A DNA stretch of 56,330 bases from assembly GCA_017551675.1 (NCBI GenBank), contig JAFZLC010000020.1:1-56330 (forward strand), written 5' to 3'. The notes beneath the pieces were generated by a model. That model did not search any database, had not been told where the DNA came from, and saw only the letters and a list, made by a program, of their open reading frames with translations. The position numbers and the translations under genes are program-made. This document shows positions 6,361 to 15,582 of this stretch, piece by piece (position 1 is the first letter of the stretch; the number at the start of each line of letters is the position of its first letter). The stretch comes from Paludibacteraceae bacterium. GTDB taxonomy: Bacteria; Bacteroidota; Bacteroidia; Bacteroidales; Paludibacteraceae.

Positions 6361-7512
6361 TTATTTGCTTCTCTTTAGTTCAAATTCCTCCTTCAATGTG
6401 CCATTCTGACTCATTTCCATGAGTATTTTCAAACTATCAGAAGGTTCAGAAGATTCCACGTTAGAGCGCATTCTCTCTTCCGAGATAAATATCTCAATGC
6501 AATCATAATAGTCTTCCAACGAAAGGACAGGCAGGTCGTAAGCCAAAACATACTCATCTAATCGATCCCTATATCGCTGATTTTCTTCCTTACTGAATCC
6601 TTGAATTAGTCCTCTAATTTTAGATATTCCAAATACCTCCACCGATTTTTTCTCTTCCTTCTTCCTTTTCATCCTTATTTCTTGCTCTTCTTTCAATCTT
6701 TCTTCCACTTTAGAAAAGTAAATACGTGACCATAAACTAGGGATCTCATCAACTCTTTTCTCATAACGTCTTCCAAGAAACCTACAACAATATCGATACC
6801 CTAGTAACCGAATCATTTTCTGTCGGAACTCAGTATCATTTCGTTTTAAGTCATCATCCGTAATTTCCACCTCCAACGAAATTTTTGCTTTAGGATTTTT
6901 CGTACAGGTGTATAAAATAGAGTCTCTATCAAACGCCATTTTTACATATGCCTTCTTATTGCTCTTCCCGTACTCACCTCCTATAAATGAATCAAACGTC
7001 CCTTCTTTTTTGGCATTGAGACATCTATCCATGTATCGGCAAAAACGATCATTGGCGGAAAGATTGAAATGCTTCTTAATAGAATCTACATGATTTGCAT
7101 AAAAATCTGTCACGTAACTCATTGTCTCGATCCACGACTTCTCATCCATCACACACGTTTGTCGTATTTGATACAATCTAGCATAAAAGATTACGAAGAT
7201 GAAATCTAGATCCTGCGTATCTATGGCATCTGAAAATCGTGCAGGTAACGCATAGCATATACCATCTGGAATACTATCTGAAATATCAGAGACGATGAGA
7301 TCACCTGCAAGACGCAAACAATCATTCTGATTTTTATAAGCGTCCTCTTCATGTTCTAAAAAATATGCACTTGCCGTTTTCTTGGCATCTTTCCAAGATT
7401 GACGTTCTAACTTAGAAGAAAAAGCTTGCACATCACACTGAGCGGAGACAGATGAGGCGAATACCAACTCTGCCACCACACATGCGAAAAATAATTTTAT
7501 AAAGTATTTCAT
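6361..7512 (-). CDS. Secreted protein of unknown function
   Basis: 383 aa. The ATG at 7512 gives a clean signal peptide (MKYFIKLFFACVVAELVFASSVSAQ); the frame is open further upstream but there runs through the palindrome at 7555-7580. The mature protein has several cysteines in the first 200 residues (for example AQCDVQ and ENDCLR-like pairs) and a very charged helical stretch near residues 280-310 (KVEERLKEEQEIRMKRKKEEKK). I recognise no domain. It lies 97 bp downstream of purL on the same strand, beyond a terminator-like palindrome, and converges on yihY with a 14-bp gap. No consensus promoter was seen. Confidence 0.65.
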   Translation of the reverse strand: MKYFIKLFFACVVAELVFASSVSAQCDVQAFSSKLERQSWKDAKKTASAYFLEHEEDAYKNQNDCLRLAGDLIVSDISDSIPDGICYALPARFSDAIDTQDLDFIFVIFYARLYQIRQTCVMDEKSWIETMSYVTDFYANHVDSIKKHFNLSANDRFCRYMDRCLNAKKEGTFDSFIGGEYGKSNKKAYVKMAFDRDSILYTCTKNPKAKISLEVEITDDDLKRNDTEFRQKMIRLLGYRYCCRFLGRRYEKRVDEIPSLWSRIYFSKVEERLKEEQEIRMKRKKEEKKSVEVFGISKIRGLIQGFSKEENQRYRDRLDEYVLAYDLPVLSLEDYYDCIEIFISEERMRSNVESSEPSDSLKILMEMSQNGTLKEEFELKRSK

Positions 7513-7554
7513 GCCTTTGGATGTGTTTCTAGTCTTGTATTTTATGAATATAAA

Positions 7555-7580
7555 TAGAGACGCACGACCGTGCGTCTCTA
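7555..7580. terminator. Palindromic terminator / REP-like element after purL
   Basis: TAGAGACGCACG-AC-CGTGCGTCTCTA, perfect 12-bp arms with a 2-nt centre. It lies 30 bp past the purL stop and is followed on the minus strand by a T-rich stretch. A GAGACGCACGG-C/T-CGTGCGTCTC palindrome is common between genes in Bacteroidales (from memory), so this may be a repeat used as a terminator. Confidence 0.6.
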
Positions 7581-7609
7581 CAGAACAAAAATCAAAAACA
7601 ATTAATAAA

Positions 7610-10600
7610 TCATCTTTTAGCCTCAATCCACTTGCGAGCATTCACAAATGCTTCCAACCAAGGTGTCACTTCATCCGTAGCCTTACGATCAGCTGGATAA
7701 TATGCCCATTGCCAAGGGAAGATAGCACGCTCCAAGTGAGGCATCATAGCCAAGTGTCTGCCATCCTTCGAACAAACACCAGCCACATTATACATAGAGC
7801 CATTTGGATTTGCTGGATAACCTTCGTATGTATATTTAGCAATCACATTGTATTTGCTCTCTTCGTAAGGGAAGTCAAACTTACCCTCTCCGTGAGCTAC
7901 CCAAACGCCCAACTTGCTACCTGACAATGAGCCGAACATCACTGAGTTATTCTCTGGAATTGTCAATCCGACAAAGTTAGACTCAAACTTATGTGAATTG
8001 TTATGCAACATCTTGTGCTTCTTCTCATGTTCTGGATACAGCAACTCCAATTCTGCCATCAACTGACATCCATTACAAATACCCAAACTCAATGTATCTT
8101 CACGTGCATAGAACTTTCTCAAAGTCTCTTTTGCCTTCTCACTGTAACGGAAGCCTCCAGCCCATCCTTTTGCAGAACCCAACACATCTGAATTGGAGAA
8201 TCCACCACAGAAGACTATCATATTCACATCTTCCAGCGTCTCACGTCCAGAAGTCAAGTCTGTCATGTGAACATCCTTCACATCAAATCCAGCCAAGTAT
8301 AATGAGTAAGCCATCTCGCGCTCGCCATTCGTACCTTTCTCACGGATGATAGCAGCTTTAACACCAGAACGTCCCTTGCGATCTGCCGTCAACTTCATAG
8401 AAGAGAGCTTACCAGTAAATGCACTGTTGAATTGGATTTGAAGTGGTTGTTTCTTATAGTTCTCGTAACGTTCCTTAGCACAAACCTCTCCACTTTGTTT
8501 ACGATCCAATAAGTAAGAAGATTTATACCAAACATCACGCAACGCATCGATGTCGAACACCTCTTTCTTACCATCCTTCTCAACAACAATCTGGCGATCA
8601 TCTGTAGGAACAGCAATCTTAGCAAAGCCAACACCTGCATTATGAAGGATCTTCTCTACCTCGGACTTCTTCTCAACTTGAATCAAGACACCTGGATTCT
8701 CAGAGAAGAGGATTTTTACCAAGTCTGGTTCTGCAATCTCTTTCAAGTTAACATTCAAACCACCCTTTGTATTAGCGAAACACATTTCCAACAAAGCAGT
8801 AATCATACCACCTTCTGAGATATCATGTCCAGCCAAAATCAAATCCTTCTTTATCAGTTCTTGAATAGTTTCAAAAGCATCTGCGAAATAAGAAGCTTCC
8901 TTAACCGTAGGCACTTCATCACCCACCTTATTCAAAGTGGCAGCTAAAGCAGAACCTCCCAATTTCAATGCATCAAATGAGAAATCAATATGATAAATGC
9001 ATGTATCTTTCTTATTGACCAAAACAGGAGAGACAATGCGACGAACATCGGATACTTCAGCACCTGCAGAGATGATGACCGTACCTGGTGAGTATACCTT
9101 ATCCTCTCCATATTTTTGAGTCATAGACAATGAATCCTTTCCTGTTGGTATGTTGATGCCTAATTCGCAAGCAAAGTCGCTACAAGCCTCAACTGCCTTA
9201 TACAAACGAGCATCCTCTCCTGGATTCTTACAAGGCCACATCCAGTTGGCACTCAATGAGACACTTGCCAAACCATCTTGCAATGGAGCCCATACAATGT
9301 TTGTCAAAGCTTCAGAGATGGATAGAACAGAACCTGCAGCAGGATCCACCAATGCAGCAGATGGTGCATGTCCGATGGATGTTGCAATACCACTCTTGCC
9401 TCTGTAATCCAATGCTACAGCACCCAAGTCGTTCAATGGCAACTGCAACTCACCAGCGCATTGCTGACGTGCGATCTTACCTGTTACGGAACGGTCTACT
9501 TTGTTTGTCAACCAATCCTTACAAGCCACAGATTCCAATTGAAGAACATCGTTGATATAAGTTTGAATATTCTTTTCGTCAGTTTGAACAGGGGCAAATT
9601 TCTCTACCACTGTCTTATCAGTAATCACAGTACGAGGTGGTTTACCAATCATATAATCCAAACGGAGGTTGATAGGTTGATCTCCATTTGCACGTTCAAA
9701 GACGAATTGCATATCGTCGGTTGTTTCTCCCACCACATACATAGGAGCACGTTCACGATCTGCTATTCTACTAATCAAAGCAATATCTTTTTCTTTTACC
9801 AAGAAGCCCATACGCTCCTGACTCTCATTTCCAATGATTTCCTTGTCAGACAAAGTAGGGTCGCCAATAGGCAATTTATCCATATCGATTTTTCCACCCG
9901 TAGCCTCAACCAACTCTGACAAGCAGTTTAAGTGACCACCTGCACCATGGTCGTGGATAGAAACGATAGGGTTGTTATCTGATTCTGCCAACGTACGAAT
10001 CACGTTGGAGACTCTCTTCTGCATTTCAGGGTTAGCACGTTGTACGGCATTCAACTCAATAGCATTAGAGTATTGTCCTGTCTCAACAGAAGAGACAGCT
10101 CCACCTCCCATACCAATACGATAGTTATCACCACCCATGACAACCACTTTCTCTCCTGGTTCTGGATTGCCCTTCAAACTATCTTTCTGTTTAGCGAAAC
10201 CAACACCACCTGCCAACATGATAACTTTATCATAAGCATATTTCTTGTTGTTTTCAGCATGTTCAAAGGTAAGCAATGAACCACAAATCAATGGTTGACC
10301 GAACTTGTTACCGAAATCACTTGCTCCATTAGAAGCCTTAATCAAAATCTGTTCTGGTGTCTGATACAACCACTTACGAGGATCCAATATATCCTCCCAA
10401 TGACGACCAGGAGTCGTACGAGGATAGGATGTCATATATACAGCCGTACCTGCGATAGGCAAACTTGCCTTACCACCACCAAGACGGTCACGAATCTCAC
10501 CACCAGTACCAGTTGCAGCACCATTGAATGGCTCCACTGTTGTAGGGAAGTTATGTGTTTCTGCTTTTAATGAGATCACAGATTTTATCTTTTTTACCTC

Positions 10601-11299
10601 GAAGAAGTCTGGCTTGTCACCACTTGCAGGTGCAAACTGCTCGATTTCGGGACCCTCATTGAAAGCCACATTATCTTTGTAAGCCGAAACAATCTTATTA
10701 GGATTTTCAGCAGATGTTTTCTTAATCATTTGGAACAAAGAAGACTCTTTCTCCTCTCCGTCGATGATGAACAAACCACCAAATATCTTATGACGACAGT
10801 GTTCTGAATTCACTTGAGAGAATCCGAACACCTCACTATCTGTCAACTTGCGGCCGATCTTTTCACTTACACTATTCAAATAGTCCATCTCCTGCTGACT
10901 AAGAGCCAAACCTTCTTGTTGGTTGTAGGCTGCCAAATCATCGATATAGACAATTGGATCTGGCTTTTTATCAATTGTAAAGATAGATTGATCCAATCCA
11001 TTGTAAACACGTTGCAACATCGGATCATGCTCTGAATCCTTTCCTTTTGCTGCAAAGTACTCCTCTATACGACGGATTCCCTTAAGAGACATGTTTTGCG
11101 TGATCTCAACCGCATTGGTACTCCATGGAGTTATCATCTCGCGACGAGGACCGATAAACCAACCAGAGATTTTCTCTTCATCAGTGAATTTTGCTCCACT
11201 GAAAAGCCATGTAAGCTTTTCAATATCTTGAGCATCGAACTTTTTTTCAGCATCCACAGCTAAATAGCCGTTATCTGCCTTTTTGAAAAATAGAACCAT
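7610..11299 (-). CDS. purL: Phosphoribosylformylglycinamidine synthase
   Basis: 1229 aa, the long single-chain PurL. It converts FGAR, glutamine and ATP to FGAM in step four of purine synthesis in the cytosol. Visible features: the N-terminal PurS-like part, the SGxxSEHCRHK-type motif (FSQVNSEHCRHKIFGG), KAETHNFPTTVEPFNGAATGTGGEIRD in the first AIRS-like domain, the second AIRS-like half from about residue 600, and the C-terminal glutamine amidotransferase with the nucleophile in SLGICNGCQLM (near residue 1070) and the His-Glu pair in PHLERAIFPWQW. Length is as expected. The start is ATG 11299. Its leader contains a 14-bp palindrome (11312-11325). Transcription probably ends at 7555-7580. Confidence 0.98.
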   Translation of the reverse strand: MVLFFKKADNGYLAVDAEKKFDAQDIEKLTWLFSGAKFTDEEKISGWFIGPRREMITPWSTNAVEITQNMSLKGIRRIEEYFAAKGKDSEHDPMLQRVYNGLDQSIFTIDKKPDPIVYIDDLAAYNQQEGLALSQQEMDYLNSVSEKIGRKLTDSEVFGFSQVNSEHCRHKIFGGLFIIDGEEKESSLFQMIKKTSAENPNKIVSAYKDNVAFNEGPEIEQFAPASGDKPDFFEVKKIKSVISLKAETHNFPTTVEPFNGAATGTGGEIRDRLGGGKASLPIAGTAVYMTSYPRTTPGRHWEDILDPRKWLYQTPEQILIKASNGASDFGNKFGQPLICGSLLTFEHAENNKKYAYDKVIMLAGGVGFAKQKDSLKGNPEPGEKVVVMGGDNYRIGMGGGAVSSVETGQYSNAIELNAVQRANPEMQKRVSNVIRTLAESDNNPIVSIHDHGAGGHLNCLSELVEATGGKIDMDKLPIGDPTLSDKEIIGNESQERMGFLVKEKDIALISRIADRERAPMYVVGETTDDMQFVFERANGDQPINLRLDYMIGKPPRTVITDKTVVEKFAPVQTDEKNIQTYINDVLQLESVACKDWLTNKVDRSVTGKIARQQCAGELQLPLNDLGAVALDYRGKSGIATSIGHAPSAALVDPAAGSVLSISEALTNIVWAPLQDGLASVSLSANWMWPCKNPGEDARLYKAVEACSDFACELGINIPTGKDSLSMTQKYGEDKVYSPGTVIISAGAEVSDVRRIVSPVLVNKKDTCIYHIDFSFDALKLGGSALAATLNKVGDEVPTVKEASYFADAFETIQELIKKDLILAGHDISEGGMITALLEMCFANTKGGLNVNLKEIAEPDLVKILFSENPGVLIQVEKKSEVEKILHNAGVGFAKIAVPTDDRQIVVEKDGKKEVFDIDALRDVWYKSSYLLDRKQSGEVCAKERYENYKKQPLQIQFNSAFTGKLSSMKLTADRKGRSGVKAAIIREKGTNGEREMAYSLYLAGFDVKDVHMTDLTSGRETLEDVNMIVFCGGFSNSDVLGSAKGWAGGFRYSEKAKETLRKFYAREDTLSLGICNGCQLMAELELLYPEHEKKHKMLHNNSHKFESNFVGLTIPENNSVMFGSLSGSKLGVWVAHGEGKFDFPYEESKYNVIAKYTYEGYPANPNGSMYNVAGVCSKDGRHLAMMPHLERAIFPWQWAYYPADRKATDEVTPWLEAFVNARKWIEAKR

Positions 11300-11311
11300 A
11301 TTGAATTATGT

Positions 11312-11325
11312 ATTTGTATACAAAT
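11312..11325. promoter_or_regulatory. Palindrome in purL leader
   Basis: ATTTGTATACAAAT is a perfect 14-bp palindrome 13 bp upstream of the purL ATG. TAATTTTG and TAAATTTG, two possible -7 elements on the minus strand, lie just upstream and overlapping. It could be an operator; nothing in the sequence identifies the regulator. Confidence 0.35.
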
Positions 11326-11409
11326 TTATTGAAGTGCAAAATTAGACATATTTTTAGAGTTGTACAATATTATTTCTCCACACAAGGGTCATTTGTACTC
11401 CCCTTTCGA

Positions 11410-11658
11410 TTATAGGAATGCCTCTAATGCGTGCGCCAACTGATCTGGACATGATGTACCTCTTCCTCCACAATCGATTCCCTTTAATTTGGAAATCGCA
11501 TCCTCCACCTTCATACCTTTCACTAATGCAGCAACACCCTGCGTGTTTCCATGACAGCCTCCTAAAAATTGTACACTTTTTATGACGCCATCTTCCACAG
11601 AAACATTGATCAACTTAGAGCATGTTCCCACACACTGATATGTTCTTTTTTGTTCCAT
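11410..11658 (-). CDS. TSCPD domain protein (TIGR03905 type)
   Basis: 82 aa. Contains paired cysteines (YQCVGTCSK, GGCHGNTQGV) and the eponymous ending CGGRGTSCPDQLAHAL. The TSCPD domain is also found at the end of some vitamin-B12-dependent ribonucleotide reductases; the free-standing protein has no settled function, but four to five cysteines suggest metal or Fe-S binding. A -7 element (TATCTTTG, minus strand 11691-11684) precedes the ATG. Confidence 0.85.
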   Translation of the reverse strand: MEQKRTYQCVGTCSKLINVSVEDGVIKSVQFLGGCHGNTQGVAALVKGMKVEDAISKLKGIDCGGRGTSCPDQLAHALEAFL

Positions 11659-11683
11659 GTTACTCGAATTTTTAATGACATCA

Positions 11684-11691
11684 CAAAGATA
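11684..11691 (-). promoter_or_regulatory. -7 element for TSCPD gene
   Basis: Minus strand TATCTTTG, 25 bp upstream of ATG 11658. Confidence 0.55.
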
Positions 11692-11854
11692 AAGAATATT
11701 TGCACACTGACAGAATTTATTTAACTTTGTCTCTATGAAAGTTTAGCGAAATGGAATGCTTTTGCCTGACAATCACATTTCAACGTAACTATTTCATACA
11801 TAACACATAAGTTCACGAAATTAATTCAGAGAACCCATCTTAAATCATACAACG

Positions 11855-13915
11855 GTGTCCGTATTTAATCAAACAGAGCAAGATGAAGTCTCTTATATGA
11901 AGAGCATCATCAGAAGATTGGAAAAAATCATCACCAAGCTGGATGAAGTAATCAATAACAACGTAAAAGACCTACGCGAGTATAAGAACTATTTGTGGGA
12001 AAACCAATCCGAGTTAGACCGAGCAGAAAAGAGTGCAGTTCGCCATAATGTCACCCAAGCCGTCTTATCAAGTGAAGCCATCGTCGAACGGAAAAAACGA
12101 ATCCGTAAAATGATTGAGATTCCCTACTTCGGAAGAATCGATTTTCAAGAGGATAAGAAAAAAGAGAGCGTGCCTATTTACATCGGTATCCACTCTTATT
12201 ATGACACAGAAAAGAATGAAAACGTCATACACGACTGGCGTGCTCCCATCTCTACCATGTTCTACGACTACGAAACGGGTAAGGCTCATTATGAATCACC
12301 ATCCGGAATCATCAACGGGACCATCAATCTGAAAAGGCAATATCGTATCCGTCGCTCCGTCATGGAATTCATGTTGGAAAGCTCCATCAACATTCAAGAC
12401 GATATTCTTCAAAAAGAGCTAAGCAGCACATCTGATGAACGAATGAAAAACATCGTTGCCACCATTCAACGGGAACAAAACCTAATCATTCGTAACGAAG
12501 AGGCTAAGACCCTTATCATTCAAGGTGTGGCAGGTTCTGGAAAAACATCCATCGCACTCCACCGCGTTGCATATATTCTATACCGATTCAAAGGGGAAAT
12601 CTCATCCAAAGATATCCTTATCATATCTCCTAATAAAGTCTTTGCCGACTACATCTCCAACGTCCTTCCTGAATTGGGTGAAGAGACCATCGAAGAGTGT
12701 GGATTCGAAGAGTTAATGGATAAGCAGCTACAAAGCAAATACAAATTCCAAACCTTCTTCGAGCAGGTGACCGAAATCATCGAGAAACATGATGAGGCAT
12801 TCATCAACCGAATCCGTTTTAAATCATCGGTTGAATTTATCGACAAAATGGATAAGTTCTTTTTGTATGTGGAGAACCATTGCTTTCAAGCGGTGGATAT
12901 CAAAATCGGACGTATTCCTGTTCCTAAAGAATACATTGAAGAACGCTTCAAAGCATATCATCGTATTCCAATGCGCAGTCGATTCGAACCGATAGCGAAG
13001 GATATTATCCGCGAACTTCAACTGTCTGCTCCCAACTTAGAGTTGTCCACAACCGACAAAAACAACATCAAAGCGGAGATTAAAAAGATGTTCTCTGGTA
13101 ATAACGACCTTGCACTCTATCAATCATTCTACGAATGGTTAGGTCAGCCAGAACTTTTCAAAAGAGGGAAAAACAGACAGCTTGAATATGCTGATGTCGC
13201 ACCTCTTCTCTATCTGAAGATCAAGATGGAAGGATTAAAAGAGAAACTTCCCATCAAACATCTCTTGGTGGATGAAATGCAAGATTACACACCTATTCAA
13301 TACAAAGTGCTCTCTCTTTTGTTCCCTTGTAACAAAACAATCCTAGGTGACGCTTTGCAATCTGTCAATCCATATAGTTCAACCAACTACATGGACATTC
13401 AACGAGTGTTACCAGGATCTGAAGTGATGAAACTCTGCAAGAGCTACCGTTCATCCTACGAGATCACTAACTTCGCACAAAAAATCTCTAAGAGTCCTGA
13501 TCTGATTGCCATCGAACGTCACGGCGAGCAACCCTCCGTTCTCACCTTCCCTTCTGCAAATGATGAATTGGAATATCTTCATACGTATGTTGAAAACGCA
13601 CTGAAAGGGACTGGTTCTGTTGGCATCATCTGTAAAACAGAAAAAGAGGCGATTCAACTACATACCATCTTATCGGAACGAACCGATCAGGTATGCTTGC
13701 TGTCCAGTGAGAGTGCCGCCTTCTCCAACGGAATCATCGTCACCACAGCCCACACCGCCAAAGGTTTGGAGTTTGATGAAGTGGTGGTTCCTTTCGTTTC
13801 CGAAAAAGAATACAACAACGAAATGGATCGCAGTCTATTATACATTGCTTGTACCAGAGCCATGCATAAACTGACACTGACGGCCACTAAAAAGATATCA
13901 TCTCTAGTAAAATAG
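11855..13915 (+). CDS. helD: HelD-like UvrD/Rep superfamily 1 helicase
   Basis: 686 aa, GTG start. An N-terminal coiled-coil arm (about residues 1-110) is followed by the RNA-polymerase-recycling helicase core: Walker A GVAGSGKTSIALHR (about 222-235), Walker B region LLVDEMQDYTPIQY, a KSYRSSYEI motif and a C-terminal TAHTAKGLEFDEVVVP. This is the HelD layout: a SF1 ATPase that in Gram-positive bacteria pries RNA polymerase off DNA using the N-terminal coil. In Bacteroidetes the role is inferred. The upstream 195 bp contains no obvious consensus promoter; the GTG is chosen as it is the first start followed by family-like sequence. Confidence 0.8.
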   Translation: MSVFNQTEQDEVSYMKSIIRRLEKIITKLDEVINNNVKDLREYKNYLWENQSELDRAEKSAVRHNVTQAVLSSEAIVERKKRIRKMIEIPYFGRIDFQEDKKKESVPIYIGIHSYYDTEKNENVIHDWRAPISTMFYDYETGKAHYESPSGIINGTINLKRQYRIRRSVMEFMLESSINIQDDILQKELSSTSDERMKNIVATIQREQNLIIRNEEAKTLIIQGVAGSGKTSIALHRVAYILYRFKGEISSKDILIISPNKVFADYISNVLPELGEETIEECGFEELMDKQLQSKYKFQTFFEQVTEIIEKHDEAFINRIRFKSSVEFIDKMDKFFLYVENHCFQAVDIKIGRIPVPKEYIEERFKAYHRIPMRSRFEPIAKDIIRELQLSAPNLELSTTDKNNIKAEIKKMFSGNNDLALYQSFYEWLGQPELFKRGKNRQLEYADVAPLLYLKIKMEGLKEKLPIKHLLVDEMQDYTPIQYKVLSLLFPCNKTILGDALQSVNPYSSTNYMDIQRVLPGSEVMKLCKSYRSSYEITNFAQKISKSPDLIAIERHGEQPSVLTFPSANDELEYLHTYVENALKGTGSVGIICKTEKEAIQLHTILSERTDQVCLLSSESAAFSNGIIVTTAHTAKGLEFDEVVVPFVSEKEYNNEMDRSLLYIACTRAMHKLTLTATKKISSLVK

Positions 13916-14053
13916 ACTTCACTCATGAAATTGAAGTAGACAAATAATAAATATATTAAAACAGTCACTATAAATGTTTCTCACGAGATTTTTAGTTTGG
14001 GCAGCTTATGTTCCTGCTCAAATTTTAATCGTACTAACTTATAAAATAAAAAA

Positions 14054-14908
14054 ATGGAAAGAATCATCAGTCATTTAGAAGTTTACGACATACCAACTGG
14101 TACACGTAGAACAATTCAATCATTTCCCTACCTAATTGAGGCACCCAACTGGTCGCCCGATGGCAAATGGCTTGTTTTCAACTCAAATGGTCGTCTTTAT
14201 CGATTATCATCAGACGGAAAGGGGGATGCACAACTAATCGAATCAGGCATCGCACAAAAATGCAATAACGATCATGTCATTTCATCTGATGGAAAACAGA
14301 TTGCCGTTAGTCACCACACGGCAGAAGATGGCAACTCCCGTATTTACATCCTACCGTTTGAAGGCGGCGAAGCAAAATGCGTCACACCGAATGGACCTAG
14401 TTACCTGCATGGATGGAGTCCCGACATGAAAGAGATGGCCTACTGTGCCTTCCGTGGTGAGGCTCACGTGGTTCACACCATGAATTTAGAAACGGGTGTT
14501 GAAATCGCCCATACAGAGGGGAAAGATGGACTCAGCGACGGACCAGAATATAGTCCGTGCGGTCAATACATCTGGTTCAACTGGGTGAAGACTGGACTAA
14601 TGCAAATATGGCGAATGAAGAAAGATGGCAGTGAACAAACACAGATGACCTTCGACGAAGATCTAAATGCATGGTTCGCACATGTATCACCCGATGGAAA
14701 ACTGGTTGTTTACATAGCCTATCACAAAGGGGATTTGAAACCTGACGAACATTTACCAAACAAGAATGTGCTTCTCCGACTGATGCCAGCAGAAGGGGGA
14801 ACACCACAAACGATTGTTGAGCTATTTGGCGGACAAGGAACCATCAATGTTAATTCATGGTCGCCCGACAGCAAACAATTTGCTTTTGTCAGTTACGAAA
14901 AGGCGTAA
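14054..14908 (+). CDS. TolB-like beta-propeller (PD40) protein
   Basis: 284 aa, no signal peptide, so probably cytosolic. Repeats of the PD40/WD40-like pattern are visible: APNWSPDGKWLVFNSNGRLY, ISSDGKQIAVSHH, SPDMKEMAYCAF, SPCGQYIWFNWV, SPDGKLVVYIAYHKG and SPDSKQFAFVSYEK, giving about six blades. Proteins of this type are often annotated as TolR/TolB-like 'biopolymer transporter', but lack of a signal peptide argues against a TolB-type periplasmic role. Ligand or partner unknown. It converges with rnhB with a 14-bp gap and no hairpin between. Confidence 0.75.
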   Translation: MERIISHLEVYDIPTGTRRTIQSFPYLIEAPNWSPDGKWLVFNSNGRLYRLSSDGKGDAQLIESGIAQKCNNDHVISSDGKQIAVSHHTAEDGNSRIYILPFEGGEAKCVTPNGPSYLHGWSPDMKEMAYCAFRGEAHVVHTMNLETGVEIAHTEGKDGLSDGPEYSPCGQYIWFNWVKTGLMQIWRMKKDGSEQTQMTFDEDLNAWFAHVSPDGKLVVYIAYHKGDLKPDEHLPNKNVLLRLMPAEGGTPQTIVELFGGQGTINVNSWSPDSKQFAFVSYEKA

Positions 14909-14922
14909 GACGAGTTCTAGGA

Positions 14923-15528
14923 CTATTCAAACTGGAATTCTAATTGGGTATCCTCCAATAATGTAAATGACATACGATGATGTTCGCAAGGACCATACTC
15001 CTTGATTGCACTACGATGTGCCTTGGTCGGATAGCCTTTGTTCTTAGACCATTGATACATTGGATAATCCGCGGAGATGCTGTTCATATAATCATCACGA
15101 TAAGTCTTAGCTAAAATGGAGGCTGCTGCGATAGACATATACTTGCCATCGCCTTTCACCACACACTGATAAGGCACTTTTTCATACGGTTTAAAACGAT
15201 TACCATCGACAATGATATGTTGAGGTGGAATCGTCAACTGACTAAGAGCACGATGCATAGCTAGAATAGAAGCGTTCAGGATATTGATTTTATCAATTTC
15301 CTGTGCGCTTACAATACCAACGGCCCACGACAAGGCCTGTTCCTCTATCACTGGGCGTAACAAATACCTTTGTTTCTCGGTCAGTTGTTTTGAATCATTC
15401 AATATCTCATTTTGGAAATCAGTGGGCAATATGACAGCTGCAGCAAAAACAGGACCTGCCAGACAACCACGTCCAGCCTCGTCGCATCCAGCTTCCACCA
15501 CATTCTCCTTATAATATGATAATAGCAT
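14923..15528 (-). CDS. rnhB: Ribonuclease HII
   Basis: 201 aa. Removes RNA from RNA-DNA hybrids and single ribonucleotides from DNA. The active-site motif [14 protein letters not shown] holds Asp16 and Glu17, with a further carboxylate in IIVDGNRF; the central [14 protein letters not shown] and the end motif [11 protein letters not shown] are standard. It is the last gene of the minus-strand run from the polysaccharide exporter, 54 bp after recN. Confidence 0.97.
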   Translation of the reverse strand: MLLSYYKENVVEAGCDEAGRGCLAGPVFAAAVILPTDFQNEILNDSKQLTEKQRYLLRPVIEEQALSWAVGIVSAQEIDKINILNASILAMHRALSQLTIPPQHIIVDGNRFKPYEKVPYQCVVKGDGKYMSIAAASILAKTYRDDYMNSISADYPMYQWSKNKGYPTKAHRSAIKEYGPCEHHRMSFTLLEDTQLEFQFE

Positions 15529-15582
15529 TTTGATTCAAAATTTATCCTTGTGTTAACAATAGATTCACAACCTGTCGGTCGA

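Noticed and set aside
9368-9919. 183-codon frame antisense to purL
   Set aside because: Fully inside purL, which is beyond doubt; no domain, no ribosome binding site or promoter.
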